NCBI GenBank assembly: GCA_027943245.1
Contig: JANDJZ010000011.1
Coordinates: 62,001-126,000, forward strand
Source: Acanthamoeba sp. SK_2022b
Lineage: Eukaryota > Discosea > Longamoebia > Acanthamoebidae
DNA length: 64,000 nt
Direction of reading: 5' to 3'
The first letter of the stretch is position 1. Every line of letters starts with the position of its first letter. Of the stretch, positions 1 through 11,500 are shown in pieces. The notes under the pieces were generated by a model that saw nothing but the letters and a program-made list of their open reading frames with translations, ran no database searches and was not told the DNA's origin. A program made the position numbers and the translations under genes.

Positions 1-788
1 GTTTCTCTTCACTTCGCTCTCGCTTGGTACTTTTCGTTTCTTCCTTCTTCTCCTTGCCCTTCTCTTCCTTTTCCTCTTCCTCTTCTCCCTCATCGTCTTC
101 GTCCTCTTCCTCAGAGTCTGAGTAGGCGAAGTCCCAAGAGGGCGCAGAAGGGGGTGGGGGCGGATTGGCCTGCCGATGCTCGCGAGCAGCGCGTGCCTCC
201 TGAAGGCCCACTTGCAGAGAAGAAGTCACCTCCTCTTCGATGGTCTCGAGTGTGTGGTTGAAGGCCACCTCATCGAACTGCGACACCGCTTGCTTTTGCA
301 CCGTGCGGGCGTGTCGCTCGCCGATCTTGGCTAGCTCACGCTCTTTCTCTTGTGCGTACCACTCCGCCAGGCGCTTTTCGTTGTTTACGTGGCGCAATCG
401 GCGTCCGTTAAGGTCGCGGCAAGCATCAAAGTTGGTAGTCTGCAGCAGTGGTGGTCAGCATCAGATGAAGATATTGGGGGGGGGGGATGTGCGGCGCTAC
501 CTTCTTCTGGCCAACTTTAGTGTTGCCACCCCTGAGCAGCGAACCGAAACCTCCCTTTCCTCCCACTACGCGAAGACCCACGCGGAGAGGAGGCAAGTCG
601 CTCGCTTGTTCCTCTTTGAAATCGTATTCATCGGGCAGATACCTTCCATTACATGAGATGCGCAGCTCATCAATGGGCACACCTTCTCGAGCCTCGAACG
701 CTTTCTTGACGAGGGCCAAGGAAACATGTGTTGTGGGGAACGAGAAGGATAGGAGACGTCCATCAATTGAAGAAACGAGGAGCTGCAT
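1..788 (-). CDS. SDE2: SDE2 homologue (splicing/genome-stability factor), 5' part only
   Basis: The first exon encodes a ubiquitin-like fold of about 80 residues ending in a GGKGGFGS motif, the invariant site where Sde2 precursors are cleaved. A 61-nt intron (440-500, phase 0, C11 tract) follows. The second exon opens with [21 protein letters not shown], the core of the Sde2 domain, and continues into an acidic Glu/Asp-rich stretch that leaves the window at base 1. In fission yeast the cleaved C-terminal half joins the spliceosome and promotes excision of a subset of introns; in human cells SDE2 acts with PCNA at stalled forks. I chose the ATG at 788 because the ubiquitin-like fold starts there (MQLLVSS); an in-frame ATG at 860 would add a basic 24-residue leader. 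The 3' end is missing. Confidence 0.85.
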
Positions 789-1011
789 CTTGTCTCTCGG
801 TTTGTTGTGCAAGCTTTTGCTTTTCTCCCTTTTCCCTTCTTTTTCGGTGCTTGTCGACACAATAAGAAACTTGTGACCGAGCGGCCGAGAAGCGCCAACA
901 TGAAGAAGAGGACATAACTACAACGTCTTGAGACAATTAATGCGTGAGGGAAATCGGGGCTGCTTGCATGGCCAGAGGGAGGGGATGAACGCTCTTGGTC
1001 GTGCACATGCT

Positions 1012-1866
1012 TCACAGCATTTCCTGCGACCGGCGGACGCACTGCTGCACCCTCTTCTTGAAGCCGGCCTTGTCCTCTCGCCATTGTTTCTGTGAGCCGG
1101 CGTTAGGGCGATGTCAAGAGCAGCAGACAACATAGGGGCTCATGGGGAAGGGAAGGAAAAGGTGGTACCGCAGCTTCCAGGTTGGCCGGCGACTCGTCGT
1201 TGGGATCGGAAAGCATGGAGATAACGCTGATGAGAATGGTCTCCACCGTGTGGATGGGCGTCCACCGCTCGCTAGCCTTCTCGTAGCCATACTCATCATC
1301 GCCCTGTGCAATGAGAAAAGGTAAGTGAGAAGGCGGTTCATCTTTAGTCGCTGTTGCATAATAGCTTGCGTACCGGAGGGTGAAGGATCGAGATGCAGAC
1401 CTTACCGTCGGCGTACACTGTGTGCACGAGGTAGCACGGGGTTAAAAGTGACCAAGAACGGTGCCCCGGGACAGGCGTACCATTGGGGTGCCAGATGGGG
1501 GTGACAAACTTCATCACGGGGGGCAGATCAGGGTACTCGGGAGGGAACTCAAGAGTGCAGTTAAAGAAGCCACCCTCGCTGCACGAATGTGCAAGCCACA
1601 CCTTAGCGCCACTCTTAGGATTGAACGGGGGGGGGACATACTAGAGCGTGTCCGTGGGGCCCACAATCATGACCTCCCATTTCATAATGTTGTCATCTTC
1701 AAGACCAGCAGAAAAGCCCTCTACAGGATTTTTCTGGAGCTCTGCAATTGCAAATACATGCCAAAGACTCAACATTCGAGAAATTACGAAGAATGACAAG
1801 ATATGCAGATACCCACCCTTGAGTTGCTTGCGAAGAAGGAGGGCAGCACGCTTTCCATCAGCCATA
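1012..1866 (-). CDS. UBE2G1: Ubiquitin-conjugating enzyme E2 G1
   Basis: Several exons together give a complete E2 fold: an N-terminal helix ([10 protein letters not shown]), then [20 protein letters not shown], the GPTDTL turn, the [14 protein letters not shown] strand and the active-site region [10 protein letters not shown], whose Cys forms the ubiquitin thioester. After that comes the acidic loop [14 protein letters not shown] that marks the G1/G2/CDC34 class. The C-terminal helix ends [16 protein letters not shown]. The [10 protein letters not shown] segment matches UBE2G1 rather than UBE2G2. Family members build Lys48-linked chains and serve ER-associated and CRL4-dependent degradation. 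The start is the ATG at 1866 ([10 protein letters not shown]), which begins at the expected first helix. One intron carries a C9 tract on the sense strand (1627-1635). The stop lies about 150 bp from the neighbouring SDE2 gene. Confidence 0.93.
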
Positions 1867-2175
1867 GTGTTACAGTGTGTAGGAATCGAGAAAATGGGAT
1901 GTGTGGGTGAGTAAGGTTCTTTCTTTTCTGTCACGCGTAGCAGCGAAAAGTTTTGTCACCGGGGTGTCGGCACTAAACGGGAGGCAACACCAAAGCTGTG
2001 GCACGGACGTTCCCTCTGAACAAAAGAGGACGCTTGCTTCTCCTTCGTCACATCCTGCTACCATCACTGTCTGTAGCCATAGTTTGACGAGTAGGGCGGA
2101 AGGTCTGAATTGTCGGCAAAGAGGCGAACGCGTCAGTGAGGACTGGCTCGGAGATGTGAGATCAGATGCTGAGCG
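1867..2175. other. Intergenic: UBE2G1 5' flank and ALIX 3' flank
   Basis: A gap of about 310 bp with no credible coding potential on either strand. It must hold the UBE2G1 promoter and 5' UTR and the end of the ALIX transcript. I see no clear TATA box or repeat. Confidence 0.5.
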
Positions 2176-5100
2176 TTAATAATGTACTGTACCCTGTTGT
2201 CGCTGCTGGGGCACAGAGTAGCCCTGCTGGTAGGCGGGAGGCTGCTGGTAGGCGGCTGGCTGCTGAGGCGATGCCTGATAGACAGGAGTCATGTGCGGCT
2301 GCCACGCTCCGGGCATCGGGCCGTAGTCGCCCGCGCCCGGTGGGCGAATGAGACCGGGCGCCAACTGCTGTTGTTGCTGCTGGGGCAGTGGGAAGGTGAG
2401 CCTAGGAACGCGGCCAAGCCTCCACAAGACATGACGTAGCGTACCTGATATCCAAATGTGGGCTGAGACAGCTGTGCAGTGGGATAGGCTGCTGAAGTCG
2501 CAGTTCTGCGCGTTGCACCCCACGTGAGGAAACGCTCTATGAAATATAGGCGCACAAAGGCTGGCGTACGTGGGGTAGTGGCTCGAGGGAGTTTGGGCCG
2601 GCGGGCGGGTCGAAGAGGACTGGAGCTGGGTCAGGTGGTCCTTCTTTTCCTGCCCTCGAGCAAAGACGAAGTCCTTGCACTTGGTGCGGAAGCTGTTGAC
2701 CACATCGTCGAAGTTGGAATAGAACTCGATGCCCTCCCTGCAAGGAATTAGCCACATGCACAGACCCGTGAGTCGCAGCTCAACGAAAAAAGCTCGTTAG
2801 TTTTGTGCACAGGCATACCGAAGGTTAGCCCTGAGCTCGGTGAACGCTTCGTAGGCCTTGTCCAGCTGGGCGAGAAGCTCGGCTCTCTTGCGCGACTGCT
2901 CGCTCCTGCTCTTGATATTCACAAACCTCGTGTTCTCGTTCTGTGCGAATCACGCCGGCATAAATGCAGTCAATCTCCTCTTCTTTCTCTCTCCTCTCCA
3001 CATCAAGGCATGTGAGCCGAAAGGGTTTGGGCGACATACGGAAATGGTTTCGAGGAGCTTGCTCTGCTCCGCGAGGTTGGCCTTGATATTAGCCCGTACA
3101 GCTTCGTACTTGCGCAGCTCCTGGGCGAAGATGACCTCGTGGGGGTAGGGGGTCGTCAGCAGGATGCCGGTCACGTCGTCCTGCATGTGCGATACACGAC
3201 AATCAATGTCACACCATGGAGGGCGATGTAGCCAGGAAAGGAGAGTAAACGCACGTTCTCTGCGATCTGCTTCAGCTGGGCCTCGAGCGCGTTCCTTTGG
3301 GCGATGCATGAGTCGAGGTAGCCCAGGCTCTCCTTGAGGGCCTCCACCGGTTCCTCCGCCTCCGGCGGAAGCTCCTCAACAGCCGGCAAGACGCTCTGTA
3401 GCTCCGCCTAGTGTATGGGTGGGAGGTCAAAAGCTTCTTACGCGTGTGTTCACCAATAGTGGCTGTCCCATGGGCATGGCTTACCTCTGTCATAGCCAGT
3501 CCTTCCATCCCGGGTCGGTTGATATCGAACTTCTGCAGCACAAACGAGTCCGACTTCTGGGCGTGCTCGAGATTGCTCCTCAGCTTAGCTCCCTCTTGAC
3601 GCAGTCCGGCGGTCAGAGCGTGCGATGGAGGTCTGCACACGATTCATGAACGGCGTGTCTCACCGGGAGAAAGAGTTGGGGGGGGGGGCGGTTCAGTGGC
3701 ACGGTACCGGTTCCATCGGCCCATGTACTGAGCACGAACTTTCTTGTCGTCTTCTTCCTCTTCGTCGAGCACCTGGAAGGCCTTGTCGAGCGAAAGGCGC
3801 GCTTCCTGTACGAGAAAAGGAATCAGACATCCGGAAGGGTGGGCCAAAAACGCGACCACGGAGAGCGTACATCGGCCAGCTTGTTCAGCGTGATCACGAG
3901 CTCTTCGATGCCTTCGGGGCCGCCCTCCTGCCTCACGGTTCTCGACTTCTCGCGCAGCGAAATGGGGAGAGGGTCTCTGTCGCCGGATCCCTCGATGGAC
4001 GCCGGCAGATTCATCGAGCCGAGGGACCTGCAGCGGTCGGCCAGAGACCATCAGACTGCGTGTCGTGCGACCCACACGCAAGTGAATACATACCCCTTGG
4101 CAAAGTCGTTGTGCTCGCGAATCTGTTTGAGCTCCTCACGCACCAGACCGGCTTTCTTCTCCTGCAGGGTGAGATTTCACGCTGAGGTTAAGCATGGTAC
4201 TGGGGAGCAGCATGGCACCGCTGCGCCGAAGTTGTGGCGATTGTGGTGAGTGGTACGTTGTAAACGGACGCCGACTGAAGGATGTGGAAGGGAACGAGTG
4301 ACGAGAATGGATCCTTGTCGCTCTTGAGCGTCAGGTCGCCAGGGGGCAGGCTCTTGACCATGGGCTTCTGAGACAGCTTGGCAAGCTGCTCTTGCGACGG
4401 GACGCGCTCGTGGTAGATCGTATCGTTCTCCTTCTCAGCGGTGGCCTTCGCCTTGGCCACCACCTTACGGCCACCACGGCAGACAACAAAGAGGGTGAAT
4501 GACTCGATCACGGGCTATGTGGCCGTAGAAGTGTACCTCCTTTAGCCGGTTGAACCACTCCTGCACTTCGGTGGCAACAGACCGAAGTGGCCAATAGAGC
4601 TCGCTCGACGCGAGAAGATTGGAGGCTAGCTGAAGGCGTGCGACCTGAGCACCGAAAGAGAGCCGAGAGCAAGAGTGAGGGAATCCAATAAACGATCCGC
4701 GAGATAGTAGCGAGCATGTGGGGTTGCTGCGCACCTCATCGCCGTACTGGTCCTTGCTATGCAGCATCGTTGCGGTGCTGTGATTGGCGGAAGCCTTGAA
4801 GTAAGCCGACTTGACCTGTGCGTACTGGGGCCAGCTCTACGGTGGAACGCGGGTAAGATCTCGAGACAACCACTACGTCCACACGACGAAGGAACGCACC
4901 GCGTCGACAAAGCTCGACAGTGAGGCAGCAGTCATCAGAGCCCGCGACAGATCGTAATAGTCAGCGGTTTGGGCCGTGAGCATGGACATCACCATTGGAC
5001 TGATGTTGTCCTTGGCCGCCTGCGCACCACGGCAGCTCATGTTCGTATCATTGCCAAGACATGACAGCACGGACAGCGAGAGATCGCACCTTCTCACAGA

Positions 5101-5886
5101 AGCATTCCTGTGCCTGAGCAAGCATGAGGTTGATGGCCATGTTGAGATAGTCGGTGCTGAAATCGACAGGAACCGCTTGCTGCGGGTGCTCTTCGAGGTA
5201 GCCTCTCAGCTGTTGACAGAGGGCGACCCAAACGCCGTACGTTACCACAAAAGCACGCCCCGGCGAACCAATGCACAGTGTTGCAGGCGTGCCTGTTCGA
5301 AGGTGCCTGCGGCGAGCTGGAAGAAGTGCGATGCCTTCTTGAGTCCCTCTGGAGTGGTTCTGTTCTGCACCTCAGCGATCTGACTACTGATGGCAGCGAT
5401 GTTGAAGAGAACGCACGCCTTCTCGAAGTGGATGCTGTATTGGGCTGTGGTGGTGTTGTTGTGTAAACCATGTTTGCTTGCTCATGAGGCAGTTCCGCTG
5501 AAGGCAGAAAAGAAGGTACCTGTCTTCTTACGCTTTTGGCAATCGAACCACACGAAGTTGATCTTGATCTGACGCGATAACAAGGCGTAAGGAAACGTGG
5601 GTCAAGGTCACTGCAGCGTAGCATGCCTTCATAAACGTACGTTTTCCTCATTGATGGGAAAGCGCTTCTCCACGGTTTCGAGAAGGCCGTAGTAGCGGCA
5701 GAACATGTCGCGAGTATGCTCGCTCTTGTCGGTCACCGTACGCACATCTTCGCGCAATTGATGCAGATGATTGAGAGCCTCTTCGTGCTGTTGCAGTTGC
5801 TCCTTGGAAAAGGACCTGACAATAAACTGCTGCAGAGGCTGCAGAAAGTCAACCTTGGTGGTTGTTTTGAGGGGAATGCTCAGCAT
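2176..5886 (-). CDS. ALIX: ALIX/PDCD6IP-like BRO1 and V-domain protein
   Basis: The protein begins MLSIPLKTTTKVDF at the canonical BRO1 start and continues with RYYGLLETVEKRFPI, then LMLAQAQECFCEK and the ADYYDLSRAL helix region, all BRO1 landmarks. The YHERVPSQEQLAKL segment followed by MVKSLPP is the ALIX linker into the V domain. Further exons give NLPASIEGSGDRDPLP, LDEEEEDDKKVRAQY and PYPHEVIFAQELRKYEAVRANIK, matching the long V-domain arms. The C-terminus is a short Pro/Gln-rich tail with repeated QQPPAYQQ, including a PPxY sequence that could bind WW domains. ALIX-type proteins link ESCRT-I and ESCRT-III in multivesicular-body formation, membrane repair and cytokinesis. The gene has more than ten short introns, one with a C11 tract (3678-3688). 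It is divergently arranged with NDUFS7, about 210 bp away. Confidence 0.92.
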
Positions 5887-6096
5887 TGCCAGCAGGGTCA
5901 GTCGATCGAATCGGTTAGTGGGCTTCTTTTCCAGCCACGTCTTGCTGTCGTGATTGCTTCTTCCTTTGCTTTTCTCATTTCTCTAGTTTTACCACAGGCT
6001 TTTTCTTTTGGCTGACGTGTGAATGACCAGGCACAGCCACAGCAAAAGAGCAGAACCACACATTCTAATCCACTGCCCAAGCACATAATAATCGAC
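5887..6096. promoter_or_regulatory. Shared upstream region of ALIX and NDUFS7
   Basis: A 210-bp interval between two divergently transcribed start codons, so it probably carries both promoters. It is pyrimidine-rich on the plus strand near 5950-6000. No TATA box was recognised. Confidence 0.5.
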
Positions 6097-6702
6097 ATGT
6101 CCGGCGGCGTTACTCAGAAGCTGGCTCACTTCGGCAAGCCACAGGCCCTCACTGGTCTGTCGAAGACCGAGTTCGTCATCTCGAAGCTCGATCAAATTGT
6201 CAACTGGGTATGACCCCCAAACCAACATATTGTTTTTTCCGATCCCCCCCCAAAGTAATTGATAGATTTCTCCTTGCAGATCAGGAAGGGTTCCATTTGG
6301 CCCATGACTTTCGGTCTTGCGTGCTGCGCTGTGGAAATGATGCACGCTGCCGCCTCTCGCTACGATATGGATCGTTTTGGAATTGTGTTCCGTGCTAGTC
6401 CTCGTCAGTCGGACGTAATGATTGTGGCCGGTACGCTCACCAACAAAATGGCCCCCGCCCTTCGGAAGGTCTACGATCAGATGCCCGAGCCCCGCTACGT
6501 CGTGTCGATGGGAAGCTGCGCCAACGGTGGTGGCTACTATCACTACTCCTACGCGGTTGTGCGTGGTTGCGACCGAGTGGTACCCGTGGACATCTATGTG
6601 CCCGGCTGCCCTCCCACCGCCGAGGCCCTCCTCTACGGCCTCATGCAGCTCCAGAAGAAGATCTCTCGCGAGAGGAATCTTCTCAGCTGGTACCGCAAGT
6701 AA
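6097..6702 (+). CDS. NDUFS7: NADH dehydrogenase (complex I) 20-kDa subunit NDUFS7/PSST
   Basis: Two exons (6097-6207 and 6280-6702, phase 0; intron with a C8 tract) encode the NuoB/PSST subunit. Exon 1 ends DQIVNW and exon 2 opens [20 protein letters not shown], the family's signature. All four cysteine ligands of the terminal N2 4Fe-4S cluster are present: the tandem CC in LACCAVEM, the Cys of MGSCANGG and the Cys of [12 protein letters not shown]. The subunit passes electrons from the peripheral arm to ubiquinone in the inner mitochondrial membrane. The protein from this ATG is about 178 residues, with only some 35 residues before the conserved core and no obvious Arg-rich presequence. An in-frame ATG at 6019 would add 26 residues that also do not look like a presequence. 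Confidence 0.93.
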
Positions 6703-6883
6703 AGGGGGAACCTCTTCTCTCTTTCTTTCGAGAGGGATCAGGTTCGACTCTCCCTGCGCGCTCTCCCTTCTCGTTTCAGTCACGTCGCGGGCGCGCACAC
6801 AAGATCATGTATAGCAAGCTCTTCTCCCAGCGCACACTACCCACGTTGCCCTCTTGCTCGTGCGGGCTGCGTGTGCAGTCGCG

Positions 6884-6889
6884 AATAAA
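6884..6889 (+). terminator. Polyadenylation signal of NDUFS7
   Basis: AATAAA about 180 bp after the NDUFS7 stop, in the 263-bp gap where the NDUFS7 and RFC2 3' ends converge. Assigned from motif and position only. Confidence 0.5.
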
Positions 6890-6965
6890 CTAAGACTGAA
6901 CCCGTATTTGACAATCCAGGCCTGCTCTTTGGCTCCTCCTTTCTCCACTGGCCCGTCTCCCCCTC

Positions 6966-8491
6966 TTAGAGCGCTCTCAGGGCGCCCGAGCCCTCCAGCT
7001 TCTTCTTGACGGCACACAGGCGGGCGATGAGTGCCTTGAGCTGCAGCAGCGAGTTCATGCCCTTCACGGCTCGCATGTGGGCAAATCCAATCTCCTGCAT
7101 CGGCAGCAATGGAGACAAGGACAGTCGGCGAGGGGGAAAGGACTCTCGAGGGGGAGGCAAAGCAAGGGAGCGGCACCTTGATGAACTCGAGCTTGATGTA
7201 CTCCTGGATGCTCATCGTCTTGAGAACGCGGAACATGGTGCCGATGATGTCCACGGCAGAGTAGCCCAGACCCCACAGGGAGGTGAGTTGCTGGAGCGCC
7301 TTGTCGAGGTTACCAGCCTCGCATTCGCCCATGATCGAGCGAATCAGCAGCGGATGCGGTTGATCGCACACCTGACGCAAGGAGAGAACTGCAGTTTGTC
7401 GTCTATTCTTACTCTGTGGCGGGTAAGACGCACCTTAAACACATTCTCTCGATTCACAAACCCGTAGCCAGCGTGGGTAGACTGCAGGTTGTTCAACGCC
7501 TGCCGCATATCGCCCTCGGCGGTGAACAACACTGCCTCGAGTCCATCGTTCGTGTGCGGAATGTTCTGAAAGAGAAATAGCAATGGCCGGCAAGTTGTCC
7601 GTCAGCTCATAGAGGCCATACGCTGAGAGATCGAGGCAAATGGATGGCGGGCACGCACTCCCTCGGCCTTGATGACGTCCATCAGCCGCTTGAGCACCTG
7701 CTCATCGCTCAGTCGCGTGTATCGAAGAATGGCGCATCGACTCTGAATGGGCTCGATGATCTTGGACGAAACGTTACAAGCCAGCGCAAAGCGAGTCGTG
7801 TTTGAGTAGATCTCCATCGTTCGCCTGAGCGCTTGCTGCGCCGCCGACGTCATGCTGTGCACTCCGAAGAAGAAGGAGGCTATTAAACCTCCTTGTGCAG
7901 GGTGCGGGCGCATCAGAAGCGGCGAGGATACCTGTCAGCTTCGTCCAAGATGACCACCTTTTGTCTGCCGGGCGCCAGATTCACCTTCTTCTGTGCAAAC
8001 ATCTTAATCTTGTTCCTCACCACGTCTATGCCTCTGAAAAGCACCATGGGTGAGCGTCATACTAGAGGCTGCACCAGCGACTTCAACTCTGCCCTCCTTG
8101 AAAATCACCGTGAGCTCTTGTTAAACTCACCTGTCATCGGAAGCGTTCAGCTCCAGCACGCCCTCTCGGTAGTTGGGACCCAGCAGAGCGTGCGCCAAGC
8201 ACAAAATGCTGGTGGTTTTGCCGGTACCGGGAGGACCCTTAACAAATCGTGCCGCACGATTCTCCTTAATCAGTTGAATCTCTTGCTGGGAGCCAGAGGA
8301 GCACGTACGGCGAGAATGAGGTTAGGCATGTTGCCTTCGGACGCAATGATCTGCAGGCGGCTTACTGTTTCCACATTTCCCACGATATCCTTGATATCTT
8401 TGGGCCGATATTTCTCAACCCACGGCACTTCAAGATCTTCTGTTCCTCGCTTTCCCCCTCGCGCAGGCGCCACTTGCTCATCCAGTTCCAT
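6966..8491 (-). CDS. RFC2: Replication factor C subunit 2
   Basis: An AAA+ clamp-loader subunit. In order, the exons give [18 protein letters not shown] (RFC box II), Walker [10 protein letters not shown], the VVILDEAD Walker B box, the [14 protein letters not shown] block, [17 protein letters not shown] (sensor 1/SRC motif), [13 protein letters not shown] (sensor 2 region) and the C-terminal collar ([17 protein letters not shown]). The order and wording match RFC2 (40 kDa) more closely than RFC4. It loads PCNA at primer-template junctions and is shared by alternative clamp loaders. The start at 8491 gives a short leader of about 20 residues before the conserved core. The DUF4211 gene stops only 93 bp upstream of this start, so the RFC2 promoter must be very compact or overlap that gene's 3' end. 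Confidence 0.93.
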
Positions 8492-8584
8492 TTTCTTACC
8501 GCGTTCGTGCGCCGAGTTGGCTCGATCTTTGGTTGTGCTTTTGGCGCCAAAAATCCTGCTTTTATCTTACGAAAAATTATATTT

Positions 8585-11500
8585 TCAGGAGTCGTGGTCC
8601 TTGGGGTCGTCTCTGAAGGTATCGGCTCGCTTCAGCAGGGCGCGAAGCTCGTCGAACAACTGAACTCGTACAGTCATTCGAGAACAATATTAGCGTCATG
8701 CATGCTGTGATGTTGTGTGTGGTAGCACCTTGTTGATGAAGCCATTGTCGTCCATTAGCGTCTGCACAACCTCGGTTTCATCCACGCCCGTCCCACGCAC
8801 GCTCTGTACCCGTCTCTGCGACGTAGGCGAGGAAGTGGCCATGAGCGATCCCAATAAGTGGAGAAGCAACAGCGATTTAACAATGTACGCACATCAACCA
8901 GCTGCTGCGTGATGTAGTGGTAGTGGTGGAGGCTATGAAACAGCTTTGTGCGCGTGTGGCATTGCCTGCCCAGCCGGTACGCGCTCGTGCCCGCCGTTCT
9001 CGCTTGCACATCCGCAAACTGCACAAGCGATCGGGCCCGTAGCCACAACTTGAGAACGCCCATGCACATCTTGCGGCAAGATTCCAAGCGCAAAATGAGA
9101 GCGAACGTACAGAAATGCTGCCGTTCCAGTACTCGCGAACGTCGTACTGCGGACCCGACAGCTCGACCCGATATCTGCGCTCGCCAAACAACACAACACA
9201 AACAAACAAACATAAGAACAACAACATGAAAGTAAATTAAAAAAAGATGTTCGCAGATAAATCATAAGCAGCGTGAGCTGAATGCGGATTAAGGTAAGGC
9301 TGGGCCGATAGGGGAACATACGTGGCAGGATGGTTGGTGCGCTTGCAGGCCTCGCAGTCCTTCCTGAGGACAGAACCCGTTTGGTACGAGTTGTAGTGGG
9401 GAAGAGATTCGAGGGCATGCTGTCAGCCGAGAAAACGAGCTATCAGCATTGTTGCCCCAGAGTCGGCCAGAAGGGAAAGCGAGCTCACGAGCGAGCCGTA
9501 CTCGAAACGCGGGTACCCAGGCGCTGCTGCTGACGAGACTCTCCTTTCGACTGACCACCGCATCTGAGAATTGCAATCGCCGACCATCGTGGCGTCAGTT
9601 TGCAAGCGGGCACCGATTGATGTGAACGAGTGGCCATCCATACCTTCAACCTTCCGTCGCGCGGGCAAGAAGTAACCTTATAGTTCGCCGATTGTTGGCA
9701 CGGTCAGTGCGAACCGACGCAACGGGAGGAGTAAGGGCTTAGGGCAAGGGCCGTACTGTCTTTGGAGGGCAGGGAGGTCACAAAGTCAGAGTCCAGACAA
9801 CCGGATATGAGGTACTGGACATAGATCGGGAAGGACTGCTCCAGGCCTTTGCCTCGGCCCAACATTGCTGCCACAAAAGACGTAACCAATTTGGAATGTC
9901 AGCGTTGCGTGCTGCGAGAAAGAGGCGCGGGTGAACTCGGCTACCGTCGAGCTTCGCCTGTGCTTCCTCTTCAAAAATGTCATCGTCGACGATGAATTCG
10001 GCCAAATCATCTTCCTCTTCTCCACTTTGGTCTGGTTCTGCCTCGTCTTCGTCATCGTCAGCACCACCTGCGTTCTGTCGTCTCCTTTGTCGCTCCATTT
10101 TCTCTCGAGCGCTTACCCGGGCTCGTGTTCGCTTACTCTTGCGTCTTCCCTTTTCTTCCTCTTCTTCTTCCTCCTCTTTTTGTTCTACTTCTTCCTCTTT
10201 CTCTTCATCTTCCTTCTCACCTTTTCGAAGTCGCTTCTTGTGACGCTCCGACAAGAGGCGGCGTTCCCTCTTTGGCGAACTGAGTGATTCGGTCTCGGCC
10301 TCGAATTCCGCCAGCAGCTCGTCCTCCAGCTTTTTTCTCTTCAGTGTGACGGTTTCCTTGTCTCTCTGCTTCTGCTGCTTCTTCTTCTCCACTGATGTGG
10401 CCCCAATGTCGTCGCTCTCGTTCTTGCTGGATTTCGTGGTCGTGGTCGTGGTCGTGTTCGCTGTTCGTCTGCGCGTAGACACTGTGCTGTGGCCCTCGCT
10501 ATCACTCCGCTCAGCGTCTTTGTTGCTCTTGCTCTTCAAGGTCGTGGTTTCTTTGTTGTTGGGGCTATGACCCTTCTTCTTGCGGCCGGCAGTCTTCGTG
10601 GCGGCCCTTCGCTGTCGGTCCTCGTGGTGCTCGCCCACCTCTTCCACGATCTCGTCGGACTCGAGGAAGACCTGCCTCGACGATGCGATCGAGGAACGAC
10701 GCGACCGTGGCCGCCCCGCCGATGCCCGTTCGACCGAGAGCGCCCGCGGAAGCCCTCCGCCGGAACTGCCCAGCTGCGGCTTCTTACCTTTTGCCTCCTC
10801 CCTCTTTCGCTTGCGCTCGCTTCGCTTGTCCTCCTCAAGATCGTCATCGTCATCGTCTAGAAGGACTGTGACCGGTGCGGAATCCGTACGGCCGGTGTTC
10901 GTTACCTTGGCCAACGACGAAGAGGAAAGAAGGCCTCGAGCCGAGGACGACAGCGAAGAAGACGATGATGACTGGGACGACGAAGGAGAATGCGAATGAG
11001 ACAAATGCGTCGGTTTGTGTAGGGAGCGAAGAATGGCCAGGCTGGGACTGTGCGGCATCACCTAGAATGCGAGCAGGTGGCACAGGCCCAACACGCAAGA
11101 ACATATGAGAACCACAGCGCAGCTCAAAAGCGCGGGGCGCCGTGCGCACCTGCTTTGGCGGGTGGACAAGAAACGAGCGCGTGCGCGCTCCCACCTTGGG
11201 CAGCTGTCCCCTCTCCGTTTGGACAAGGTGAGACGACTCAGTCTCGCATCCAGCGTTATCCTCCGTCGCGTCTGCGACTCGCGCCCAGAGACCGTCGACG
11301 TCTGTGAGAAAAACTACTGCACCAGGAGATCACTCGGGCCAATGTGGCTCACCTGATGAAGCTGTAGGAAGCGGCGGGGCCGAGTGAGCGGGCTGCTTCG
11401 GGCCGAGCAGCATATCCAGCACTTTTCCCTGCTTGAGCCTGCTCAGCAGAACGGAATCAGTAATTGAGGAGGATGGCCAGGCTGCTGCGCCACTCGTAGG

